A stretch of 64,000 bases of DNA from CAZBEL01 sp964628055 (GTDB taxonomy: Bacteria; Fidelibacterota; Marinisomatia; Marinisomatales; TCS56). Below, in pieces: positions 26,152 through 34,660 of the stretch (positions are counted from its first letter, which is position 1; every line of letters begins with the position of its first letter). The notes beneath the pieces were generated by a model. That model worked only from the letters and a program-made list of their open reading frames with translations, was not told the origin of the DNA and ran no database searches. Where the stretch lies: NCBI GenBank assembly GCA_964628055.1, contig CAZVNL010000001.1, forward strand, positions 62,001-126,000, given 5' to 3'. The position numbers and the translations under genes are program-made.

Positions 26152-26928
26152 TTAGTAAACCAAGTGCAAATACCAGGTGATGATTTCTGATCCCCAAAAA
26201 ATTGTTAATAGAGTCCCGATACTCAGAAAAGGACCAAACGGAATACGCTGACCAAACCCAACCCGACCTAACGGCATTAAAATGGCGAGAATGAGGGCCG
26301 CGAGGAGAAAAGCCAACGCCGTCGCCACCAAACCACCTGGCCAACCCAAAAGCAAACCAATTAATGCAGCGTACTTAACATCCCCCATACCCATACTTTC
26401 CTTTTTAAAAACGAGGGTCCCTAATTTAGCAATTAAATAAAATGCGAGACCTAAACCGAGCAAGCCAAATAAATAGACCGAACCCTGGGCAAACCCGTCA
26501 CGAACTAAAGGATAGAAACCAGGTATTAAGGCTATCAGCAATAACTCGTTAGGGATGATCTGAAAATCCAGGTCAATAAAAGTGATGACTAGAACGATAG
26601 CGATAAAAGCTGAAAAGAAAAAGAAGTCCCAGGTAAAACCGTAACGATAGAAAGACAGCACTAAAAGGATCCCCATTAAAGCTTCGACGAATGGATAACG
26701 TATGGAAATATGTGTCTTACATTGGTGACAGCGTCCCCGCAGAATTAGATAACTTAACAGGGGAATATTTTCCCAGGCCGTCAATTGATGATCACAGTTG
26801 ATGCAGTGCGAGCGGGGTTTGACGATTGACTGGTCCCGCGGTAAACGGTAAATGACCACGTTGAGAAAACTACCTAATACCAGTCCAAAAGCAAAAACAA
26901 TTACAGCGATGATCGCGGTATCAGTCAT
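26152..26928 (-). CDS. pilD: Prepilin peptidase / N-methyltransferase PilD
   Basis: 258 residues, a bifunctional membrane enzyme that cuts prepilin leaders and methylates the new N-terminus. It has the short N-terminal membrane helix then a cytoplasmic zinc domain with HCINC at 41-45 and CHQC at 67-70, followed by about seven membrane segments. The catalytic aspartates of the GXGD aspartic protease family are FIDLD (Asp119, Asp121) and GMGDVK (Asp183). It would process all pilins and pseudopilins in this window. It overlaps the receiver gene by four bases and ends 11 bases before the pilB start. Confidence 0.95.
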   Translation of the reverse strand: MTDTAIIAVIVFAFGLVLGSFLNVVIYRLPRDQSIVKPRSHCINCDHQLTAWENIPLLSYLILRGRCHQCKTHISIRYPFVEALMGILLVLSFYRYGFTWDFFFFSAFIAIVLVITFIDLDFQIIPNELLLIALIPGFYPLVRDGFAQGSVYLFGLLGLGLAFYLIAKLGTLVFKKESMGMGDVKYAALIGLLLGWPGGLVATALAFLLAALILAILMPLGRVGFGQRIPFGPFLSIGTLLTIFWGSEIITWYLHLVY

Positions 26929-27293
26929 TTACTCATCAGGTTTTGGATTTCTTTAGCCAATGTTGGGGGGTCAATGGGTTTTGTAAGGTAGCGATCCGCC
27001 CCGCTTTCCTTTCCTAAGGACTGGTCATGATCTGTATCCCGTGCCGAAACGATGAGAATGGGAATATGACGGTATTGGTTATCAAACTTGAGCAATCGAC
27101 AAACGTGGTAGCCATTAATCCCTGGTAACATAAGATCCACTACGATTAGATCCGGTTTTTCTGAGCGGGCCATTTTCAATCCCGTTAATCCATCGTTGGC
27201 CACAATCACCTCGGTGCCGTTCCGTTTCAAAAACAATTTAATGGGCTCAATAAAAAAATTTTCGTCGTCGATAATCAGTACTTTTTTGGTCAT
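26925..27293 (-). CDS. Stand-alone response regulator receiver (PilG/PilH-like)
   Basis: 122 residues, a single receiver domain: acidic pair Asp9/Asp10 (LIIDDENFF), phospho-acceptor Asp53 (VVDLMLPG), Ser/Thr at the switch position (VSARD) and Lys105 (LTKPIDP). There is no output domain. Its four-base overlap with pilD and position between pilU and pilD point to a role in pilus control, as PilG and PilH do for twitching, though here no CheA-like kinase is visible. The partner may be the sensor kinase of another locus. Confidence 0.9.
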   Translation of the reverse strand: MTKKVLIIDDENFFIEPIKLFLKRNGTEVIVANDGLTGLKMARSEKPDLIVVDLMLPGINGYHVCRLLKFDNQYRHIPILIVSARDTDHDQSLGKESGADRYLTKPIDPPTLAKEIQNLMSK

Positions 27294-27306
27294 GACTTTG
27301 CGCTTT

Positions 27307-28410
27307 CTAATCTTCCTCTACTAATTCGATTTTCTGCTTAAACAACTGTTCGGCCTTGGCCATGATCTTTAGTCGTAGATCGTTAGGACGGTCGGCATAT
27401 TGGATAGCCACATCTTCGGAAATGACCCCGGCTTTAAACAAAGAATATAACGCCTGGTCAAATAACTGCATCCCTTCGGTGGTGGAGGATTCCATGGTGT
27501 GCCGGAGAAGTTCTAGTTCTCCCTTATGAATGAGGTCTCGTACACGGCCGGAGGCCAACAATATTTCCAGAGCGGCACGCCGCCCACCATCCACCGTGGG
27601 AACCAACCGTTGGGCCACAATCGCCAGCAGATTCTGACTCAGTTGAAGACGAATCATCGCGTGTTGTGAAGGCGCGTAAAAACTCTCAATACGCTCAATC
27701 GTTTGGTAGGCGTTGGTGGCGTGTAACGTACTTAATACTAAATGTCCCGTTTCGGAGAAATTCAACGCTGAAGACATGGTTACACTATCGCGAATTTCGC
27801 CAATCAGTAATAGGGACGGCGCTTCACGGAGGGCACTTTTCAGGGCGGCTTCGAAAGATTTTGTATCTTCGCCTACCTCCCGCTGACTGACAATGGACTT
27901 CTTGTGCGAGTGGAGGAATTCGATGGGATCTTCCAAGGTGAGGATATGCCCGGAGCGATGGGAGTTCCGGTAGTCGATCATAGCCGCCAAAGTCGTGGAT
28001 TTACCTGAACCCGTGGCTCCCACTACCAAGATCAGACCTCGGTCTTTCAGAACCAATTCCCCTAACATAGAGGGGAGCTTCAACTCTTCAAAACTTTTGA
28101 TATTGGAGACAATCCGTCGCACCACAAAGGCCACCGAGTTACGCTGTTTGTAATAATTAACGCGAAAGCGACCCACCCCGGGTAAACTGTAGGTAAAATC
28201 CAACTCGCGGTTCTTCTGGAACTGCTCTAATTGCCCGTCATCCAGCATTTCCTTCTGCAAACTGTTGATAATCTCTGGGTTGATCCGCTCCTTTTCTAAA
28301 GGAAGGGTCTTGCCAGAAATTTTCAACATGGGGTACGCTCCCAGCGAAACATACAGATCGGACGCTTTGGCCTCTATCATTACATTCAACAAGTCGCGAA
28401 TTGTATACAT
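27307..28410 (-). CDS. pilU: Pilus retraction ATPase PilU-like
   Basis: 367 residues of the GspE/PilT superfamily. Walker A GATGSGKST lies at 131-139, Asp box TLEDPIEF near 158-165, Walker B SLLLIGEIRD near 199-208 and His box TGHLVLSTLHAT. The C-terminus reads STTEGMQLFDQALYSLFKAG and ends with ADRPNDLRLKI, which matches PilU (E-G-M-Q-x-F-D-Q and A-D-x-x-N-D-L-R-L) better than PilT. PilU assists PilT in retraction. It is four bases downstream of the PilT gene, and both come from one duplication. Confidence 0.85.
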   Translation of the reverse strand: MYTIRDLLNVMIEAKASDLYVSLGAYPMLKISGKTLPLEKERINPEIINSLQKEMLDDGQLEQFQKNRELDFTYSLPGVGRFRVNYYKQRNSVAFVVRRIVSNIKSFEELKLPSMLGELVLKDRGLILVVGATGSGKSTTLAAMIDYRNSHRSGHILTLEDPIEFLHSHKKSIVSQREVGEDTKSFEAALKSALREAPSLLLIGEIRDSVTMSSALNFSETGHLVLSTLHATNAYQTIERIESFYAPSQHAMIRLQLSQNLLAIVAQRLVPTVDGGRRAALEILLASGRVRDLIHKGELELLRHTMESSTTEGMQLFDQALYSLFKAGVISEDVAIQYADRPNDLRLKIMAKAEQLFKQKIELVEED

Positions 28411-28414
28411 AGAT

Positions 28415-29482
28415 CTACCCCACAGCCTCTAAGGCTTTTTTCAATTCCATTGGATTCGGAGCGACCTCCAAGGCATCTTCCTTCTCAATCAATTTCTCCG
28501 AGTAGAGTCGTACCAAAGATTGTTCCATGGTGACCATTCCCTGTTTTCCGCTGGTTTGAAGGATTGATGGTAGCTGATAGGTCTTCCCCTCTCGAATGAG
28601 GTTAGCCACCGCTGGCGAACCGATCATAATTTCGAAAGCGGCAATCCGACCCCCTCCTTTTTTTCGTAAGAGAATCTGAGACACAACGCTCAGGATCGAT
28701 TCACTAAGCATTACGCGAATCTGGCTTTGTTGGTCGGTAGGAAACTGATCGATAATCCGATCAAGGGTTTTTGTGGCATTGATCGTGTGCAGCGTTCCGA
28801 ATACTAAATGACCTGTTTCCGCCGCCGTAACTGCCAGGGAGGTCGTTTCCAAGTCCCGCATTTCACCAACCACGATAACGTCTGGATCTTCCCGCAAAGC
28901 GCTGCGTAACGCGCGCACAAAGGAGCGCGTATCCGTACCCACTTCCCGGTGATTCACCAGGGATTTTTTACTGGTGTGTACAAATTCGATGGGATCTTCA
29001 ATCGTGATGATGTGTTTCCGCTGATGCGTATTGATATAATCAATGATCGTCGTAAGGGTGGTGGACTTACCGCTACCTGTAGGACCGGTGATTAAGATCA
29101 GACCTTTCTCCCGGGAGACCAGGTCCTTCAACACTTCCGGCAAACCAAGTTCTTCGAAAGTGTACGAGCGATCAGACACCGCCCGCAATACTGCGGTATC
29201 CCCGTAAAAACCTTTGAATACGTTCACCCGGAAACGACCCATACCGTAAAAATCACAGGAAAAGTCAATTTCCAACTCTTCCTCGTATAGTTTGCGTTGG
29301 TCCTCACTCATAATATCATAGACCAGAATATGGACTTCCTCGGGTTTTAACGCCGGAAGTTTGGCCCGGCGGATGTCACCATCCACCCTCACAATAGGCG
29401 GCGAGTTAGGACTTAGATGAAGGTCGGAGGCATTCACCTCTCGCATGAAATTCAGTAATTCATAGATCTCAACCATGGTCAC
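28415..29482 (-). CDS. pilT: Pilus retraction ATPase PilT
   Basis: 355 residues. Walker A GPTGSGKST is at 133-141, Asp box IEDPIEF at 161-167, Walker B VIVVGEMRD at 202-210, His box TGHLVFGTLHT at 223-233, and a C-terminal AVANLIREGK segment resembling the PilT AIRNLIRE motif needed for retraction. The N-terminus is a PAS-like domain of about 100 residues. PilT forms a hexamer at the base of the pilus and removes pilins through PilC. It overlaps the end of pilQ by four bases. With PilB and PilU, both extension and retraction motors are present, so twitching or DNA uptake is possible. Confidence 0.9.
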   Translation of the reverse strand: MTMVEIYELLNFMREVNASDLHLSPNSPPIVRVDGDIRRAKLPALKPEEVHILVYDIMSEDQRKLYEEELEIDFSCDFYGMGRFRVNVFKGFYGDTAVLRAVSDRSYTFEELGLPEVLKDLVSREKGLILITGPTGSGKSTTLTTIIDYINTHQRKHIITIEDPIEFVHTSKKSLVNHREVGTDTRSFVRALRSALREDPDVIVVGEMRDLETTSLAVTAAETGHLVFGTLHTINATKTLDRIIDQFPTDQQSQIRVMLSESILSVVSQILLRKKGGGRIAAFEIMIGSPAVANLIREGKTYQLPSILQTSGKQGMVTMEQSLVRLYSEKLIEKEDALEVAPNPMELKKALEAVG

Positions 29483-31224
29483 ATTCTGATGATATTGGGT
29501 GTGATGAAGATGAGCAATTCCCGTTGTTCAGTAGAAGTGGACTTATGAGTGAAAAGGGATTTAATTAAAGGTATTTGGCCCAGGAACGGTATGGAGCTCT
29601 CCGTTGCGATATATTGGTCAAAGATGAGCCCACCGATCAACAGGGTTTCCCCGTCTCCCACCATCACCTGGGTTGTCGTGGAGCGCTCGGAGACGATGGG
29701 GCGGTCCGCATCAGGTCCGGCGAAGCCGATCAGAGCTTGGACCACGGCGTTGATGTTCATGGAAATGTATTTATCCTCGTTAATCCGGGGAAGAACATTC
29801 AAGGTTACGTTGATTTGTTCCTCCTGGAAGGTGGCCGTTTGTTGACCAGTGGCCGTGACCGGTTGCGGGACCAAAATGGGATAAGAAGTTCCTGTGGTAA
29901 CCGTAGCCAAAGTATTATCGAGAGTAGAAACTTGAGGTTCCTGGACAATGCGAGAATCGTTATCGGAGGATAATATTTCTAGAATGCTGTTAAAGGAGGG
30001 TATACTCAGGGTTGCCAGACGTAAATCTTTATTCAACCAACCTAATTCCACTGTTGTAGGAGACACATCGGTTCCCGAGGGAGCCGTGGGTCCCGATAAA
30101 CTGGCGCGTATATTCCAGTTAATCCCCAGTCTCTCATCCACACTCAGCTTTGTTTCGATGAATTTCACCGCAATGTTAATCTGGGGTATCTGCTGATCCA
30201 ACTTATGAATAACATCCTCAATTCGGTTAAAGTTGGAACGGGTATCGGTCACCAGCAAGTGGCTCATGGTAGCACCCCCGCCAAGTCCACCGCCACCGGT
30301 AACCCCTGCCCCAGCGGTAATAGCGCCACCCCCCGCTGTACCGCCACCACCGGTTAGACCACCTAAAAGACCGCCTGCCGCACCGCCGCCACCGGTAGCT
30401 CCCCCAGTAATACCACCGCCGCCTACACCGCCACCACCTTTCAATACCGGAGAAAATACCTGGACCTTACCCTTGGGAGTTAAGATATTCGTCAAAGCAG
30501 CACTCACTGCGGTGGCATCGACGTATTCCAATTTGTACAATCGCGTCTCCAACTCGCCCGTCATCGCCTGGTCGGCTGGTTTAATGACAATGATATTTTC
30601 CTGCATAAACCAGTCGTAACCGTTGACCTTCAAAATAGCATCCAGAGCAGTCCCAAGACTAACGTCATTTAACGAAACGGTTACTTTACCAGTAACGTCT
30701 TCCCCGGCAATAATATTCAGGTTGTTTTGCACTTGTAACAGACGTAGTATATCAATTAAATCCGCTTCTTTAAAATTCAGTGAAACCGTTGTTTCAAAAG
30801 TGGATAAGCGCCGGGCTCGAGTCCGCTGTTTTAACGCCTCCTCCTTAGGTGTCCAAACCACCTGGATAAGAAGCCCCGCCTCGGTCTCGATGGTATATTC
30901 AGGCAAGTTCGTGAAATAGAGCGTAACGACTGTTTCTGGATACGCCCTTGGCACCTGCTTAGCATCAATCCGGTACAAAGGCGGTAAACTAATCTGCTTG
31001 GTATATTTTTCCTGACGGAAAGTGGTGTTGGGAAAAACCAGGCGCAACATGGGGGGAGCTTGACTGACCTGTTCCTCAAACTTTACTTCTTCCGAGAGAA
31101 CAATCGTCACCCCCATCTCGGTATCACTATCAAAGGTGGTGATACGATCCACTTCCTGGGCGAACAAACCAGTCGCCCTCAAGGCGAGTAAAACGAAGAA
31201 TATTTTTTGAATTATTTTAGGCAA
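29479..31224 (-). CDS. pilQ: Type IV pilus secretin PilQ with glycine-rich insert
   Basis: 581 residues: signal peptide (1-22), an AMIN-like N-terminal region (about 25-125), an STN/N0 domain (146-215, NFKEADLIDILRLLQVQ), an N1-type domain, and the secretin barrel (about 355-581) with the VPFLGQIPLIKSLF and LLIFITP signatures. Between the N1 domain and the barrel, residues 260-318 are almost entirely Gly/Ala/Thr. The N-terminal half is short compared with proteobacterial PilQ (two AMIN domains are usual). PilQ makes the outer-membrane channel for the pilus. The preceding gene encodes the PilP-like protein that links it to the inner membrane. Confidence 0.9.
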   Translation of the reverse strand: MPKIIQKIFFVLLALRATGLFAQEVDRITTFDSDTEMGVTIVLSEEVKFEEQVSQAPPMLRLVFPNTTFRQEKYTKQISLPPLYRIDAKQVPRAYPETVVTLYFTNLPEYTIETEAGLLIQVVWTPKEEALKQRTRARRLSTFETTVSLNFKEADLIDILRLLQVQNNLNIIAGEDVTGKVTVSLNDVSLGTALDAILKVNGYDWFMQENIIVIKPADQAMTGELETRLYKLEYVDATAVSAALTNILTPKGKVQVFSPVLKGGGGVGGGGITGGATGGGGAAGGLLGGLTGGGGTAGGGAITAGAGVTGGGGLGGGATMSHLLVTDTRSNFNRIEDVIHKLDQQIPQINIAVKFIETKLSVDERLGINWNIRASLSGPTAPSGTDVSPTTVELGWLNKDLRLATLSIPSFNSILEILSSDNDSRIVQEPQVSTLDNTLATVTTGTSYPILVPQPVTATGQQTATFQEEQINVTLNVLPRINEDKYISMNINAVVQALIGFAGPDADRPIVSERSTTTQVMVGDGETLLIGGLIFDQYIATESSIPFLGQIPLIKSLFTHKSTSTEQRELLIFITPNIIRM

Positions 31225-31227
31225 TGA

Positions 31228-31725
31228 TTACTCCAGGGATAACCTGATGGTTTGCCGCCCCTTTCCTAACACAACATAAGTTAGGGCGATTTTTTCAACA
31301 GTATAGCCAGAAATTTTGTCGCCAACTTTGGCAATGTTTCCGTTAATGATTGCATAGCCCGAATTCCCGTGCCAGGAAATACCGGTCAAATTCATATTTG
31401 TGGCCTCCCCTATATCAGCACTTCCCAAGAGTTTATCCACTAACCCCTTTTTCGGTCCAGTCTTCAAGGTCTCCGGGGCAATGTAATAGAAAGGGTCATC
31501 TTTCCATTTACCTTCCCATTCTATCCCCCCCACCAGGGCCATGTCCAGTACTGCCTCTTTCGTCATGTTCGCTCCGTTTGATGTAGTCAAAACGTCATCG
31601 ACATTTAATTTTCTGGGGCGGGGAACACCACCTTTGCTACTAAACATACCGGAATCATAGAGAAAATAAACTAATAATGCTACTAAAACACCTAACATGA
31701 CCTTTGTTCGCGTGTTCATAGCCAT
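31228..31725 (-). CDS. PilP-like pilus alignment protein
   Basis: 165 residues with one N-terminal membrane segment (about 8-24) in place of the lipoprotein signal of proteobacterial PilP. The C-terminal domain (about 100-165) is beta-rich with NLTGISWHGNSGYAIINGNI, KVGDKISGYTVEKI and a last strand, which match the PilP / GspC homology-region fold (L-x-G-I-x-x..., G-x-x-I-x-x-x-x-V-x-x-I). It would span the periplasm between PilM-PilN/PilO and the PilQ secretin. It ends four bases before the pilQ start. The overall identity to named PilP proteins is low, so the assignment rests mainly on the fold-like motif and operon position. Confidence 0.7.
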   Translation of the reverse strand: MAMNTRTKVMLGVLVALLVYFLYDSGMFSSKGGVPRPRKLNVDDVLTTSNGANMTKEAVLDMALVGGIEWEGKWKDDPFYYIAPETLKTGPKKGLVDKLLGSADIGEATNMNLTGISWHGNSGYAIINGNIAKVGDKISGYTVEKIALTYVVLGKGRQTIRLSLE

Positions 31726-31727
31726 GG

Positions 31728-32309
31728 TTATATCTCCCGACTCACATTTTCCAGAAAAATGTAGGAAAAGAGTACCAGGTCACAGGTCAAAACACCCCCT
31801 TCATTCAACTCCGTCTCGATGGTTAAACTTTCAATATTGACCAGGGATTTCATTTTCAAAACTTCTTCCAGGAAGGTGCCTATTGTCAAAAAATCGCCAC
31901 TGATGCGCATCTGTATAGGACGACGTACTAGATGTTTACCGGTAAAGGTTAAAAGGTATTTGATTGTCGGAAAAGTATCTTCCTGCAGAGGACGGAAAGA
32001 TTCAATTTCAATATCCTGTTTTTTGGCAATACTTCGTATAGTTTCCAGGACGGTGACATAATCCTTGGGTTCAGAAATTACCTTTTTCAACGTATCGAAT
32101 TGCGCTAAACTGCTATCGTACCTAACTTGAATAGTACCGAAATCCCCCTTGATATCATTCAACTTCTCGAACTCCCGGTCGATCTTCTCGACCTTATTTT
32201 CTTTTGCGGTAATCTGTCTACCGAAAACAATGAAATCATACCAAATCCAGGTGAAGGTTGCCAGTAGCAGAAAGATTAACAAGGCGAAGAAGGTGAGTCG
32301 GCTATGCAT
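31728..32309 (-). CDS. PilO-like pilus assembly protein
   Basis: 193 residues: one N-terminal membrane segment (about 5-27), a coiled coil (30-75, ITAKENKVEKIDREFEKLND), and a ferredoxin-like C-terminal domain with MRISGDFLTIGTFLEEVLKM, the usual hallmark of PilO (I-S-G-x-Y-x-x-L-x-x-F). PilO pairs with PilN to hold PilM and the motor to the secretin complex. It is between the PilM-PilN fusion and the PilP-like gene with two- to three-base spacing, so it belongs to the same operon. Confidence 0.8.
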   Translation of the reverse strand: MHSRLTFFALLIFLLLATFTWIWYDFIVFGRQITAKENKVEKIDREFEKLNDIKGDFGTIQVRYDSSLAQFDTLKKVISEPKDYVTVLETIRSIAKKQDIEIESFRPLQEDTFPTIKYLLTFTGKHLVRRPIQMRISGDFLTIGTFLEEVLKMKSLVNIESLTIETELNEGGVLTCDLVLFSYIFLENVSREI

Positions 32310-32311
32310 AC

Positions 32312-34660
32312 CTAAAACTGTAATTTCAAGTTAAAAAATAATTTCCCATCTTCGGCGTCGCTGGTTTCCTCCATACTCGTCACAACCTTGTGGAGAAAAT
32401 CAAACTGTTCTAATTTCATGACGAAATTCGTTAGTTGAATATCCGCTACTGAAGCATCAGCCTGGACAAAACCAGCCACTTCCAACACATCGGTAACTTT
32501 CTGGTTCTTTGTGTCCTCAGCGGCGTTCTCATCAGATGAAGCGATAACTTTATTAAAGCGCAGGGACGTGAGATGGATTGCGGAGGGCACGGTATTCGAA
32601 AAGAGTTTAAGTAACTTAATCTGGTTTAAGGAATAGGTGCGATCATTTTGAAGCAGGATACGATAGTCTTCGAGAATCTTGAGATCCTTTTTCCGGCCAA
32701 GATAATCTTTAGCCTGGGTGGAGAGTTTGCTCCAAAGTGTATTTTTTTGCTGAACTAAAACATCCAATCGTTTCACTTTCACACTGGAGAACCAGGTTGT
32801 GGCAATAAAGATGGGAATGAACAGGGCCACTAAAAAAGCCGCCGTCTTGTTTAAAAATATAAACCGGTAATTAGTCCGCAAGTTATCCGGGATGATATTA
32901 ATTGACTCAGCTTCTTCATTCGTCAACGCGAAATTAAGCGCGTACTGGGGAACATTTACTTCCGGTAAGACCTGACCATCCTGAAAGGTATACATCTTAC
33001 ACCGCATGGGATTTAACAGGCTGACCTTCAAATCAATATTTTCGGCGAGCGTGTGCAACAGGTTGGGAAACATCGCACCACTACCGGAAAAGAACAGTTC
33101 TTGCCATTCTAATTCTGGATTCTGCTTTTTAAAGAAGTTCAGAGAACGGGACAGTTCACTGGTAAGGCGCTCCACAACTGGCCTTAAGAAAATAGAAATT
33201 TTATATAGGCTAATATAATCATCGACAGTAACGCCATCCGTGGCCTGGGGAATACCATAGTTATGCAGAATACGTTTCGCCAGGGGATAATCAATAGTAA
33301 TGGTTTTTTGGGGTGAGACCACTTTTTGCATCGCAGCTTTATAAAAGTCCTCGGTTCCAATGGTAATCTCCCGGTTAAATAGAAGTTGTTGATCCTGAAC
33401 TACAACAAGGGAAGTGTAGTCTTCCCCCATGTAAGCAACAATATAGCAGCCCCGCTTGCGATCGGGATAGTTTGCTAAAAAGGACTTCCATAGTAAAATG
33501 GCTAGGGTGGTAAATAGTCGTGGCTTTACCTTCGTCTTCTTAAACTTGGCTAACGTTTCTTCCACCCCATTCTGTTCGGAAATACCAATGACCACATTCC
33601 TTTTGCCCCCCTTTCCCGCAGTGGAGGAGACTTCCCAATTCATAATGGCACTGTCAGGACTAAAGGGGATGTTTTTCTTCGCGTTCCACTCGATTAAATC
33701 GTGGAGTTCTTTTTTCTTTAAAGGCGGGGTTTGAAAGATGTGCGTTTTGGTTTCGATGCTGGAGGTATAAAAGGCGCCGTAGGAACGTTTCAAATTCTTT
33801 GCATCCAATTCCTTGGTGAAAATATACTGCCACAAATTTTCCTTGTCAGTAATGGTGCGACCGTCAGCTTCGTACGGCAAGGTATAGTCTCCAAACTTCC
33901 GAACTATATTCTTATTTAAACTCAATTTCACATGTAAAACACGCAGGAAATTCTCTCCTTCATAAATGGCCACGCGGTCCTGGGATTCATTAATAAAATG
34001 ATAAATACCCCGGACAAAGCTTTGTAAGGTTTCCTTTCGCTGATGAGCAATGTTAGGGGCCAGGAGCGTTGAATCAAATTCCGCCGGTGGAATAACCGGT
34101 TCCGTCTGTGGTTCAGGCTGGGGTTTCGGAACCTGGATTTCATCCAATATTTTTCTCGGAGCGGGTGTTTCCACTTCCTCCGCAGGAGGCGTAACTTTTT
34201 CTACGGCAGGTTTAGCCGGGGACTTTAATTCATCAAAAAGTGCTTTTGATAGGGGTGGAGTTTCCGTCGCTGTCTCCGCTTCCTTCTTCTCCGGGGTAAT
34301 CTCTTCGGTCGCCTCTTCAGGTTCTACCGCCTTAGCCTCTTCCGTTACAGCAGGACCCGTTTCGGTAGCAGGCGGTGGTTCCTCCTCATCTTCACGGGTT
34401 TGAACGGCATGCAGGGCATCTAATAAAGATTTCGCCGAGACGTTCTCCTCTTTTTCCTGGGGTTTCTCTTCCGGAGGGACTTCACCAGCGGCCGGTTTCT
34501 CCTCGATTACCGGTTTAGCCTCTTGGGAAGGTTCCGGCTCATCTTCCGGGGTCACCACCTCAACAGGCACTTCCTCGGGTACCCCTGCCTGTTGCGACCG
34601 GAGTAAGTCCAGTAGACGATTCGTCGCTAATTCGCGTTTATCCTGGTCTTCTTCAGACAT
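32312..34660 (-). CDS. PilM-PilN fusion protein with long acidic N-terminal extension
   Basis: 782 residues. The first 200 are a Pro/Glu/Ala-rich, probably disordered extension with three similar short motifs (LLDLLRSQQ at about 17, LLDALHAVQ at 79 and LFDELKSP at 144). Residues about 205-585 are an actin-like PilM domain (WEVSSTAGKGGKRNVVIGIS, GCYIVAYMGEDYTSLVVV, and LFFSGSGAM). From about 588 there is a PilN part: INIIPDNLR, one membrane segment (LNKTAAFLVALFIPIFIATTW split at about 604-623), a coiled coil and an FxQxxxxV-type C-terminal domain. PilM and PilN interact in other bacteria through the PilN N-terminus; here they are one chain. Confidence 0.8.
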   Translation of the reverse strand: MSEEDQDKRELATNRLLDLLRSQQAGVPEEVPVEVVTPEDEPEPSQEAKPVIEEKPAAGEVPPEEKPQEKEENVSAKSLLDALHAVQTREDEEEPPPATETGPAVTEEAKAVEPEEATEEITPEKKEAETATETPPLSKALFDELKSPAKPAVEKVTPPAEEVETPAPRKILDEIQVPKPQPEPQTEPVIPPAEFDSTLLAPNIAHQRKETLQSFVRGIYHFINESQDRVAIYEGENFLRVLHVKLSLNKNIVRKFGDYTLPYEADGRTITDKENLWQYIFTKELDAKNLKRSYGAFYTSSIETKTHIFQTPPLKKKELHDLIEWNAKKNIPFSPDSAIMNWEVSSTAGKGGKRNVVIGISEQNGVEETLAKFKKTKVKPRLFTTLAILLWKSFLANYPDRKRGCYIVAYMGEDYTSLVVVQDQQLLFNREITIGTEDFYKAAMQKVVSPQKTITIDYPLAKRILHNYGIPQATDGVTVDDYISLYKISIFLRPVVERLTSELSRSLNFFKKQNPELEWQELFFSGSGAMFPNLLHTLAENIDLKVSLLNPMRCKMYTFQDGQVLPEVNVPQYALNFALTNEEAESINIIPDNLRTNYRFIFLNKTAAFLVALFIPIFIATTWFSSVKVKRLDVLVQQKNTLWSKLSTQAKDYLGRKKDLKILEDYRILLQNDRTYSLNQIKLLKLFSNTVPSAIHLTSLRFNKVIASSDENAAEDTKNQKVTDVLEVAGFVQADASVADIQLTNFVMKLEQFDFLHKVVTSMEETSDAEDGKLFFNLKLQF

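Noticed and set aside
26141..26344. N-terminal extension of pilB by 68 codons
   Set aside because: It lies inside pilD, has no homology to PilB, and the GTG at 26140 has a good ribosome site.
30233..30619. Plus-strand frame rich in proline opposite the pilQ glycine tract
   Set aside because: It is the mirror of the GGT/GGC repeat: Gly codons read as Pro on the other strand. No ribosome site or domain.
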